DNA from: Micrococcales bacterium
GTDB taxonomy: Bacteria; Actinomycetota; Actinomycetes; Actinomycetales; Dermatophilaceae
Direction of reading: 5' to 3'
Length of the DNA: 7,540 nt
Assembly: GCA_003157445.1 (NCBI GenBank)
Contig: PMJN01000192.1
Span: 2,760 to 10,299 of the forward strand
In this document: positions 1 to 5,360 of the stretch, piece after piece
How the letters are laid out: every line of letters begins with the position of its first letter
How positions within the stretch are numbered: the first letter of the stretch is position 1
Program-made: the position numbers and the translations under genes
Notes under the pieces: model-generated
What the model was told of the DNA's origin: nothing
The model's database searches: none
The model's input: the letters and a program-made list of their open reading frames with translations, nothing else

Positions 1-42
1 TAGCGTTCGTGCAGCGGGACAGGTCGAGGAACTGGGCGCGGT

Positions 43-291
43 TCAGGCCGTCCTGCTATTTCGACCCGTTGGATGGGTCTGGCCCGAGATGAGGTGTCTG
101 CTTGCTTGGTGCGGGAAAGCGTCCGCAAGTGAGCCGAAGCGCGCGATGCAGTGCCACAGGCGTTTGAGGGCCTGGTCGTCATGGGTACCCGTGCCTGATG
201 CGTCACCGAGCATCTTTGGATCGAGGTACCCGTCTTGGGCCAACCAGATGCCGAGCTCGATGTACTGAGTACCTCGGTAGTCAGGGTGCTT
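43..291 (-). pseudogene. Coding-like C-terminal fragment, unknown family
   Basis: The minus-strand frame is open from a stop codon at 294-292 to the TGA at 45-43, about 82 codons. The first two thirds look coding: third positions are mostly G/C and the translation is compositionally protein-like, with segments such as YIELGIWLAQDGYLDP and ALKRLWHCIARFGSLADAF. There is no ATG or Shine-Dalgarno at the 5' end. The best start, TTG at 243, would cut into the coding-like part, so this is more likely the 3' remnant of a longer gene. The last 20 or so codons lose the bias. I do not recognise the family. It abuts, in opposite orientation, another coding-like fragment that begins near 270, which suggests a rearrangement joint. 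Confidence 0.35.
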
Positions 292-449
292 TCAATACCC
301 GGAAAGTCGCAACGCTGACCGACGACGATGCCCACCGCGAGGACTTCGAGGATCGAGATCTCCTACTTGCCGCCCTGTCAGAGCACTACCCCCACCTCGG
401 AGGCAACGACGTGGTCGACGTCGTCATCTTCCAGATCATGAAGCCGTAG
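270..449 (+). pseudogene. Coding-like C-terminal fragment, unknown family
   Basis: This plus-strand frame ends at the TAG at 447-449. From about codon 276 to the stop, third positions are strongly G/C and the translation is rich in acidic and aliphatic residues, for example TLTDDDAHREDFEDRDLLLA, ending VVDVVIFQIMKP. The composition is that of a genuine, soluble protein C-terminus. The frame continues upstream to an ATG at 198, but the codons from 198 to about 270 overlap the coding-like minus-strand fragment and look poor. There is no ribosome binding site. The family is not recognised. The most economical reading is the 3' end of a gene whose 5' part was lost at a joint near 270-290. A short intact gene with an unusual start cannot be excluded. 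Confidence 0.35.
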
Positions 450-498
450 CCAGGAGCCAGCACGGCGGGCGGAATCGTGTGCAAGGGGATCTGTGCTA

Positions 499-548
499 CT
501 GGACGACCAAAGGCTGCGGTGGTCGTCGGTCACATGCTCGGCTAGCCG
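499..548 (+). repeat. REP-like intergenic repeat, copy A (diverged)
   Basis: This copy starts GGACGACCA and continues through CACATGCTCGGCTAGCCG. It matches the copy at 5428-5478 at about 27 of 39 positions after the shared 9-bp head. It contains its own small inverted repeat, CGACCA with TGGTCG (503-508 and 519-524). Its right end merges into the perfect palindrome at 527-560. It lies between the 3' ends of two convergent coding segments. Confidence 0.4.
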
Positions 549-560
549 AGCATGTGACCG
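527..560. terminator. Perfect 34-bp palindrome, likely bidirectional terminator
   Basis: Every base pairs with its partner across the centre at 543/544, with no spacer: CGGTCACATGCTCGGCT is followed by its exact reverse complement. It lies 38 bases past the stop of the minus-strand gene at 599-826 and 77 bases past the stop of the plus-strand fragment ending at 449, so it sits between convergent 3' ends. That position favours a bidirectional terminator, although neither side has a clear T tract. A protein-binding site or a cruciform-forming site are alternatives. Confidence 0.5.
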
Positions 561-598
561 GTCACCAATGCTGTTTTCGGTGCCCGACGGCAAAGCAG

Positions 599-826
599 TC
601 AGCCTGCGCTATCCGGTGCGAGCACAGACGCCGGCGACCGGCGGAGTTGGTCGAGCTGGACGTCAAGGCGAGTTGCGCGGGACAGGTACTCAGCAGCCTG
701 GTCTGGAAGACGCTCAAGCGTGAGCACCAGCGCCGACGACTGGCAGGCACCAACCTGGTGCTCCAGATGACGCAGCGTCCGCTCCAACAGCTGCGCGGCC
801 TCATCGCGGAGTGGGTCAAGGGTCAT
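599..826 (-). CDS. Small helical hypothetical protein (75 aa)
   Basis: The ATG is at 826-824, preceded at 7-nt spacing by AAGGAG, the best ribosome binding site in the window. The frame ends with TGA at 601-599. Third positions are mostly G/C. The product is polar and predicted to be almost entirely helical, with regularly spaced leucines, for example LRDEAAQLLERTLRHLEHQV and then ERLPDQAAEYLSRATRLDVQLDQLRR. That pattern suggests a two- or three-helix bundle or coiled coil. It has one cysteine (near residue 28), no signal peptide and no membrane segment. No family is recognised. It stands alone: the perfect palindrome at 527-560 lies just downstream, and the 540-base region upstream carries a TTGACA on the minus strand (905-900) without a good -10 element. 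The start and reading frame look sound, but the function is unknown. Confidence 0.7.
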   Translation of the reverse strand: MTLDPLRDEAAQLLERTLRHLEHQVGACQSSALVLTLERLPDQAAEYLSRATRLDVQLDQLRRSPASVLAPDSAG

Positions 827-931
827 GTCGAGCTCCTTAGGGCTCCGGGGACAGAGCAGCAGCCAGCACAGGGGTGTGGTCGATCGGTTGGTGGCCAGAT
901 GTCAAGAGTGCAGGAAGTCTCACGCCTGGGC

Positions 932-950
932 CTGTCCCATAATTGGACAG
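932..950. promoter_or_regulatory. Inverted repeat, possible operator
   Basis: CTGTCC and GGACAG flank a 7-base AT-rich spacer that is itself nearly symmetric, giving 9-bp arms with one mismatch around position 941. It lies 106 bases upstream of the minus-strand start at 826 and just upstream of the TTGACA at 905-900. Size and symmetry fit a dimeric regulator site. An insertion-sequence end is a weaker alternative, as no transposase is nearby. Confidence 0.3.
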
Positions 951-1065
951 TGGTCAAGCCTCACGACATGGCGTCCCGGCGCGCCTATCGTGCGAAATGC
1001 GGCTACTAGTAAGTGCGTTCGGATGACGCGCGGTTGGACCTCCGGTCTCCCGCGAGGAATTGGAC

Positions 1066-1117
1066 TACGGGACGATCAAGGCGGCAGTGAGCAGGGGCCG
1101 GGTGCTCCGCTGGCCGT
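1066..1117 (+). repeat. REP-like intergenic repeat, copy B
   Basis: This copy starts CTACGGGACGATCA and ends GGTGCTCCGCTGGCCGT. It matches copy C (5428-5478) at about 30 of 39 aligned positions after the head, with most differences being transitions. It keeps the invariant TGCTCCGCTGG box (1103-1113). It is the only copy without an obvious neighbouring palindrome partner, although GGCGGCA/TGCCGCC can close a hairpin around most of it. Confidence 0.45.
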
Positions 1118-1330
1118 GCCGCCATCGGGACGGCGGACAGTCGACAAGGAAGGACCGGATCTAACCGATGTCAGGACGTCTTGGCCCCCGTGATCGTTGC
1201 CGGGTGGGGTGAACGGCTGCTTCTTGCTCAGTTACGCGCGAAGGCGTTTTCTGGACGTAGGCTCGTGCAAGCATGTGGCGCTTGGGCGGTGACGCACGAT
1301 TCTGATGGTTTCGGTCCCGCGCTGCGGCGA

Positions 1331-1347
1331 GCCGCCGACCCGGCGGC
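1331..1347 (+). other. GC-rich hairpin in the leader of the GAF-ANTAR gene
   Basis: GCCGCC (1331-1336) and GGCGGC (1342-1347) are perfect arms around a 5-base loop, ending 7 bases before the presumed ribosome binding site of the gene at 1370. It could slow initiation or be an ANTAR-type RNA target. The canonical ANTAR target needs two tandem hairpins, and only one is clear here. Confidence 0.3.
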
Positions 1348-1369
1348 GTAAGCCGAGGGACGTCAAGAG

Positions 1370-2074
1370 ATGTATGACCAGCGGTTGTTCATGAAGACGT
1401 TGTCACGGTTCTCCGTGGTTCTGCCGGAGCACCACGACCTTGACGCTGCAGCGTTGGCTGAGCTCACCAGGAGCGTCACTGCAGTATTGGGCCTGGGCGG
1501 CAGCGGGGTCACCATGGCTGAGGAGGGGCAGTTGCAGTTCGTGACGGCGGTGAGCCCAGATTCCAAAGAGTTGGAGCGCAGCCAGGAGGAGCATCAGGAA
1601 GGCCCGTGTCGGGATGCCTACGAGACCGGCGAGGTGGTCCGGGTCACCGATGTGCGTCAGGAGTCTGCGCGATGGCCGGACTACTCGGCCACCGCCACTC
1701 GCCTGGGGGTAGCCGGCGTGGCCGGGATACCGATGCGGGATGGTGGCGAGGTCATCGGCGCCCTCAACATCTATTCACGCGAGCCACGGGTGTGGTCGGA
1801 CGAGGACATTGCGGTGGCCGTGGTCCTGGCCGAGGTGGCGACCAGCTACGTGCTCAACGCCGCCAAGCTGCACGACCAGGAGCAGCTGAGCGAGCAGCTG
1901 CAGCAGGCACTGGAGTCACGGGTTGTCATCGAACAGGCCAAGGGGATCACGGCGCAAAGGAAATCGGTCACGGTCGATCACGCCTACCAGCTCATGCGCG
2001 GGCACGCCCGCAACAACCACGCCAGCCTGCGCACGGTCGCTGAGGCGATCGTTGGCGTGGGACTTCAGGTCTGA
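1370..2074 (+). CDS. GAF and ANTAR domain-containing regulator
   Basis: This is a 234-aa cytoplasmic regulator. Residues about 12-165 form a GAF sensory domain with the family signature EGPCRDAYETGEVVRVTDV (77-95) and the late strand VIGALNIYS (128-136). A helical linker (166-183) leads to a C-terminal ANTAR domain (about 180-229). That domain carries the conserved LESRVVIEQAKGI (181-193), DHAYQLMRGHARNNHASLR and the VAEAIV helix. ANTAR proteins bind paired RNA hairpins and prevent transcription termination; the GAF domain should gate this by ligand or redox signal. The length fits the common actinobacterial GAF-ANTAR family. The ATG at 1370 has GAGGGA at 1355-1360. A second in-frame ATG (codon 8, 1391) lacks one. 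It appears monocistronic, with a hairpin just after the stop. The target RNA and ligand are not visible from the sequence. Confidence 0.92.
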   Translation: MYDQRLFMKTLSRFSVVLPEHHDLDAAALAELTRSVTAVLGLGGSGVTMAEEGQLQFVTAVSPDSKELERSQEEHQEGPCRDAYETGEVVRVTDVRQESARWPDYSATATRLGVAGVAGIPMRDGGEVIGALNIYSREPRVWSDEDIAVAVVLAEVATSYVLNAAKLHDQEQLSEQLQQALESRVVIEQAKGITAQRKSVTVDHAYQLMRGHARNNHASLRTVAEAIVGVGLQV

Positions 2075-2077
2075 GCC

Positions 2078-2095
2078 CGGCGGCCGTCCCCGCCG
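2078..2095 (+). terminator. Hairpin terminator after the GAF-ANTAR gene
   Basis: CGGCGG (2078-2083) and CCGCCG (2090-2095) enclose a 6-base loop, beginning 4 bases after the TGA stop. There is no T tract, which is common for actinobacterial terminators. Confidence 0.45.
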
Positions 2096-2125
2096 ATCTG
2101 GCGTTTCCCACATAACACCCACAGC

Positions 2126-2134
2126 TTGTCCACA
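2126..2134 (+). promoter_or_regulatory. DnaA-box-like 9-mer
   Basis: TTGTCCACA matches the 9-mer favoured by DnaA in high-GC actinobacteria. A weaker version, TTTCCCACA, lies at 2104-2112 in the same orientation. Two boxes with no AT-rich element and no dnaA/dnaN neighbours do not make an origin. They could be a DnaA titration or regulatory site, or chance. Confidence 0.3.
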
Positions 2135-2172
2135 GGACCCGTCTTCAGTTCTAAATCTGGTATCGAACCTCC

Positions 2173-2490
2173 TCAAAATGCCGCGCTGGGTGTGATTCTC
2201 GTGTCCGGGTACCGATCGTCGCCGCGACACTGGAGTGGTCGGGTAGACACTTGCGAAAGCCACTCACCGAGCAGCCCGTGCTCGTACAGGGTCACGCCAA
2301 GGTGGGTGACCTTATTGTGCGAGGCCTGCCCTTTCTGGATGGGCAGCAACATTTTCGTCAGGTGGACGGTCGTAGCGCCAACAGGTGAAACAGTGCCAGC
2401 CCACCAGACGGGCAAGCCAGTCCTGACGTCGCCACGGAGGGCGGCGCGTGCAATTGCCTGGGCTGGGACCTCGATCGGGGTGCGATGTGA
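2173..2490 (-). pseudogene. Open minus-strand frame, possible decayed gene
   Basis: The frame is open for about 105 codons, from just after a TGA (2493-2491) to the TGA at 2175-2173. Its middle part has protein-like composition and moderate third-position G/C, for example IARAALRGDVRTGLPVWWAG, TTVHLTKMLLPIQKGQ and THLGVTLYEHGLLGEW. There is no ATG near the 5' end and no ribosome binding site; TTG at 2415 is the only plausible start. The last 30 codons look non-coding. I do not recognise a family. It may be a fragment of a decayed gene or an accidental frame. Confidence 0.25.
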
Positions 2491-3045
2491 TCAGGACGAC
2501 AGGGTAGTCATGGTCTGTGGAAAGGCGCTTTGGATTGTTCGGATGCTGCACGGGGGGCGGCCTCAATTCGATGGTCCCGCAAGCGAAGGACACGGGCCAC
2601 CGAAGGTCGGGGATAGCACGAGTTAAGGTCGACGCCACCAGGTTCTGGGGAGACGCAGCCCTTCAAGAATTACACCCGTGATGCTCTCGAATCTACCTGG
2701 CACTAGTGGAATGCCGTACCTGTCGGCCACGGCATGCGAGCGGCTGGCATACCTAGCATTACTGCCTGGGGGTGGGGGCGCGCATCAAGTCTTCGGCAGT
2801 GCTAAACCCGCTCATCGCGATCTTGCTGTTTCTGTTGTGGGATGTGCTTTCGCACGGCTGTAGCCGATCGAGGCACAGCTGGGCAAGACATCCGCGACCA
2901 CCATGAGAGCCTGCGGGCTGAGGCGTGGAAGGGGGGTGGAACGGGCCGTGAATGACAGTGCTTCGCGCGCCGTGCCGTCCAGCAGCGGTGACGATGAACT
3001 CACCGGCGGCGACTATGGCCGGGATTGACCCCGAACGCCCCGGCC

Positions 3046-3118
3046 CCCTCGTGACGGCAGTCCCAACTGGAGACGCGCGTTGATCATGGCGGACTGCGCG
3101 TCTCCGCAGGAACGAGGG
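3046..3118. repeat. Nested inverted repeat (two-tier stem)
   Basis: The inner arms GGAGACGCGC (3069-3078) and GCGCGTCTCC (3096-3105) are perfect over 10 bp around a 17-base loop that contains TGATCA. The outer arms CCCTCGT (3046-3052) and ACGAGGG (3112-3118) are perfect over 7 bp and enclose the inner stem with unequal internal loops. A transcript of either strand could fold into a long two-tier stem. No gene is attached to it. Confidence 0.45.
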
Positions 3119-3395
3119 TGGGGTACTCAGTAGTGCGTACAGATGATCGACGCTGATGGCGTGCCCCATATGTCTTTCGATCCGGCTGCGCCCCCGAATC
3201 GTTAACGGCGACTTGAGTATTGACCACGACGAGGCGGCCAACACCCCCAACCGGATGAAGCGTCCCGCTAAATCGCTTGCGAAGACCATCGGTGCGACGG
3301 CCGAGGGCAGCCGCTGGTCACCAGTTGCCATTGCGTTGCGCTGACCCTGTGTGGGCTTCCCCGGGCAGCGGCTCATCCCCGGACCCCGTCCGGGT

Positions 3396-3426
3396 CTGCG
3401 TTCGGCGGGCTTCGGGCCGAACGCAG
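3396..3426. terminator. Strong hairpin, terminator-like
   Basis: CTGCGTTCGG (3396-3405) and CCGAACGCAG (3417-3426) are perfect 10-bp arms with an 11-base GC-rich loop. A smaller GACCC/GGGTC hairpin lies immediately to the left (3382-3396). There is no T tract. The strength and isolation suggest a terminator left from a gene that is no longer recognisable. Confidence 0.45.
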
Positions 3427-3936
3427 GTTGGCGAGGCTGCGGGGTGTAACGTGTTTTCCGTTGCGTCCGCCCCAGACTTTGGTGGCGTCGACTTGTCTTC
3501 GTGCTACTCCCGAATCTCGGTGGCCGTGTCCTTACGTCCTAGGACTACCGAATCGAGTCCGCCATGGCGCAGCACCGAGCAATCCGCAGAACTATCGCGC
3601 AGACGTCGACCACCGGGTCGTTCAGTTCCCGTCTGGATACATTCCCTACGTACCGGCCAAGTCCCCAGCGCAGTCAGCCAGCCGTCGGCGTAGGACTCCA
3701 CAGATCCGGGTCAGAACACGCACCATTCGTCAGGTAGCCGTCCATGAAGTTGACCGGCAACCATAAGGGCAACTCCAGGCCCGAGCAGGTGAAGAGTCCC
3801 GGCATCGCCCAAGCCATTTGAGCCGTGCTGGGCACTTGCGTCGGCGTGCCAGCATCGCCTTTGTTGCACGTTGCTCGTGGTGGAGCGAAGGCAGATTGTG
3901 CTGCTGCCCAAGAAAGGCAACCAATAGCCCATAGTT

Positions 3937-4014
3937 TCCGAGCACTGACTGTGCTCGGAGCCATCCGGGGGGAGGCCATGACCCCCGCTGCCCTGACGTA
4001 CGGACAGCGGGGGT
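3937..4014 (+). other. Hairpin pair with a competing helix, attenuator-like
   Basis: The first hairpin is TCCGAGCAC/GTGCTCGGA (3937-3945 and 3951-3959, 9 bp, 5-base loop). The second is ACCCCCGCTG/CAGCGGGGGT (3981-3990 and 4005-4014, 10 bp, 14-base loop). Between them, CGGGGG (3966-3971) can pair with CCCCCG (3982-3987), which would exclude the second hairpin. This is the geometry of an attenuator. It is equally compatible with plain terminators of a lost upstream gene. It ends 173 bases before the hesB-like start. Confidence 0.35.
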
Positions 4015-4119
4015 TCAGTGGCATTGCAGGACAATTTGCCCGCTCTGTCCCTGCCTTGCTCTGGTCAGCTGAGGTGTCACTCACCCGACCCGTACTCACC
4101 GAGCGTTGTGCTGCGCGGT

Positions 4120-4148
4120 TTGACATGGCTCGCGATCCGGCACAGGGT
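4120..4148 (+). promoter_or_regulatory. Putative promoter of the HesB-like gene
   Basis: TTGACA (4120-4125) is a perfect -35 element. After 17 bases comes CAGGGT (4143-4148), which keeps the A2 and T6 of the actinobacterial -10 pattern TAnnnT but lacks the first T. Transcription would start near 4155, about 30 bases before the TTG start codon. Confidence 0.4.
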
Positions 4149-4187
4149 TGGCGGCTTCCGAAGGACCTCAACCAAACAGGAGCAGCC

Positions 4188-4532
4188 TTGCTTACCTTGA
4201 CTGACCAAGCCCAGACCGCTGTCCGCACTATGACCCAAGATCCTCAGGCCCCCGAGAGTGCCGGCCTGCGCATCGCCCCTGGCGACGGGGGGATCGAGCT
4301 CATGCTCGTGGCCGAACCGGCGCCCGGTGATGCACTCATCGATGACGGCGGCGCGCGGATCTTCGTCGAGCCCCAGGCGGCCGAGCTGCTCAGTGAGCAG
4401 ACCTTGGACGCCACGCTCGAAGACGGCAAGGTCAATTTCTTCCTTGCCTCCCCTGAAGCGACAACTTCGCCCGATGACGTGCAGACCCAGGCGCGACACG
4501 ACACAGTGCGCGGGGAAGCACTGCCCCAGTAG
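4188..4532 (+). CDS. HesB/IscA-like Fe-S biogenesis-fold protein, cysteine-free
   Basis: This is a 114-aa protein whose residues 1-88 match the HesB/IscA (A-type Fe-S carrier) fold as found in actinobacteria: MLTLTDQAQTAVRTM, the AGLRIA strand (25-30), IELMLVAEPAPGDALI (36-51), the GGARIFVEPQAAELL segment (54-68) and a closing LDATLEDGKVNFFLA (73-87). Classical IscA carries three cluster-binding cysteines, one after the GLRI strand and a CGC near the C-terminus. This protein has no cysteine at all, so cluster binding by the usual ligands is not possible and its role is unclear. A polar, probably disordered tail follows (89-114). I chose TTG at 4188 because AGGAG (4178-4182) lies 5 nt upstream and the family begins with MLTLTD. 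The same frame is open upstream to ATGs at 3978 and 3825, but those codons cross strong hairpins and match nothing. It appears to be a single-gene unit. Confidence 0.85.
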   Translation: MLTLTDQAQTAVRTMTQDPQAPESAGLRIAPGDGGIELMLVAEPAPGDALIDDGGARIFVEPQAAELLSEQTLDATLEDGKVNFFLASPEATTSPDDVQTQARHDTVRGEALPQ

Positions 4533-4798
4533 CGGGCCACAGGACGCGATGACCCGCAGTGGAAGGTGATCCCGGCCGAGTCGGACGGAGTTCACAGCTC
4601 CTTGTGACATGGGGGACGACATCCGTTGACCAACTCTCACCTCGAGCCTTGTTTGCTCTCAACACTCCCGCGGCCAGGGCTGTTGGCCTTGAGGATGGCT
4701 AGAGAACGCCCGCACGCCGACCATGACAGTGAGGCCGGGTTGCTCTCGGTTCCCTAACCACGACCGTTGATCAGTGACTGCCCGACGCGGCCGCACTG
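4533..4798. other. Intergenic region
   Basis: No gene is visible. It holds a weak GCGGG/CCCGC inverted repeat just after the hesB-like stop (4532-4556) and a GGCCA/TGGCC hairpin (4672-4688). A perfect 7-bp pair ATCAGTG/CACTGAT (4770-4776 and 4794-4800) ends at the start of the broken methyltransferase frame. A GACC/GGTC pair flanks that last hairpin, with a bulge on the left side. Confidence 0.3.
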
Positions 4799-5251
4799 AT
4801 GGTCTTCACAAGCGGATCCCCCTGCGGGGAACCGCGTCCTCGCCGTCCTGACGCGTCCCGGTCGGCATCATCGTGCTCAGAGGTTGGTGCCGGTACTGGC
4901 TATGACGTCGTGACAGCCATAGCGGTGGTGCATCACCTGGACCTGTCCGTGGCGCTGACAGCCATGCGCCGGTTGACCAAACCGGGCGGCACGATCCTCA
5001 TCGTCGGCTGTTATCGGTCCGCGACCGTGTCGGACTATCTCATCGACGTCGTGGCGATCCCGGCCAATCTTCTAGCTGGGTTGCTGAAGTCTCGTCATGC
5101 GTCTTCGGCTCGGATCGCGATCTCTGCACGTGCGGCACCCGCGTGCACGACGCTGGGCCAGGTCAGGAAGGTTGTTGCCGACGTCCTGCCGGGGGCACGA
5201 GTTTGCCGTCGCTTGTTCTGGCGGTACACCCTCAGTTGCACGGCCGGCTGA
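4799..5251 (+). pseudogene. Class I SAM-dependent methyltransferase, truncated
   Basis: The frame encodes 150 residues, of which about 29-144 belong to a class I methyltransferase. YDVVTAIAVVHHLDL (35-49) is the motif around the post-II acidic/hydrophobic strand. LTKPGGTILIVGCY (59-72) is the motif III strand and loop. DYLIDVVAIPANLLAGLLKS (79-98) and the end RRLFWRYTLS (137-146) are typical of an uncharacterised actinobacterial subfamily. Intact members are over 200 residues. Here the 60-80 residues between the SAM-binding glycine loop and the YDVV strand are missing, and residues 1-28 have no resemblance to the family. VGAGTG (29-34) directly before YDVV could be the remnant of motif I, joined by an in-frame deletion. 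There is no ribosome binding site before the ATG at 4799. It is almost surely inactive. The retained C-terminal codons still look good, so decay may be recent. Confidence 0.75.
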
Positions 5252-5360
5252 ACGGGCACTGGCCTCGCCGACCTTCCGATAGCCCTTGAACGGCAAGCTG
5301 GATGAGCCACGTTCGAGTCCACTGCCGTCGGCAGCTTGGCCTATGGCCTCCGCAAACGGA

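Larger units (their letters stand above)
827..1369. other. Intergenic region between divergent genes
   Basis: I see no convincing gene in this 540-base stretch. It separates the small minus-strand gene from the plus-strand GAF-ANTAR gene, so it should hold promoters for both. Visible structure: a minus-strand TTGACA at 905-900, an inverted repeat at 932-950, repeat copy B at 1066-1117, a GGCGGCA/TGCCGCC inverted repeat (1080-1086 and 1117-1123), and a hairpin at 1331-1347. The plus-strand frames covering it have poor codon composition and no ribosome binding sites. Confidence 0.5.
2496..4119. other. Gene-poor region with inverted repeats
   Basis: I find no intact gene here. Several frames of 60-200 codons exist on both strands, but none combines a ribosome binding site, coding-like third positions and a recognisable motif, and they overlap one another. 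The best of the weak candidates is a GTG-initiated minus-strand frame at 3003-2812 (63 codons). The region does contain distinct structures: a 7-bp inverted repeat at 2711-2735 (ATGCCGT/ACGGCAT), a nested one at 3046-3118, a strong hairpin at 3396-3426, and a hairpin pair at 3937-4014. It looks like decayed sequence with surviving terminators. Confidence 0.45.

Noticed and set aside
479..1009. Long plus-strand frame of 176 codons
   Set aside because: It runs antisense through the small minus-strand gene that has a proper ribosome binding site and better codon composition, and it has no start signal or motif of its own.
2150..2180. tRNA T-arm-like GGTTCGATACC on the minus strand
   Set aside because: The flanks do not form a 5-bp T stem and no anticodon or acceptor arms can be drawn.
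2126..2626. Plus-strand frame of 166 codons
   Set aside because: No ribosome binding site, poor third-position bias and no motif. It overlaps an equally open minus-strand frame.
2812..3003. GTG-initiated minus-strand frame of 63 codons
   Set aside because: Third positions are fairly G/C-rich at first, but there is no ribosome binding site, the end is A-rich and no family is recognised.
2759..3376. Minus-strand frame of 205 codons
   Set aside because: Arg/Ser/Pro-rich translation typical of a GC-rich shadow frame. It crosses the nested inverted repeat at 3046-3118 and has no recognisable motif.
3825..4187. Upstream in-frame extension of the hesB-like gene
   Set aside because: Family members begin at MLTLTD. 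AGGAG before the TTG at 4188 explains the start, and the extension crosses terminator-like stems.
3674..4228. Minus-strand frame of 184 codons
   Set aside because: It runs through two strong hairpins and into the 5' end of the hesB-like gene. Part of the C-terminal half looks protein-like, but there is no start signal.
5305..5330. tRNA-like GTTCGAGTCC
   Set aside because: The flanking bases do not pair as a T stem and there is no cloverleaf around it.
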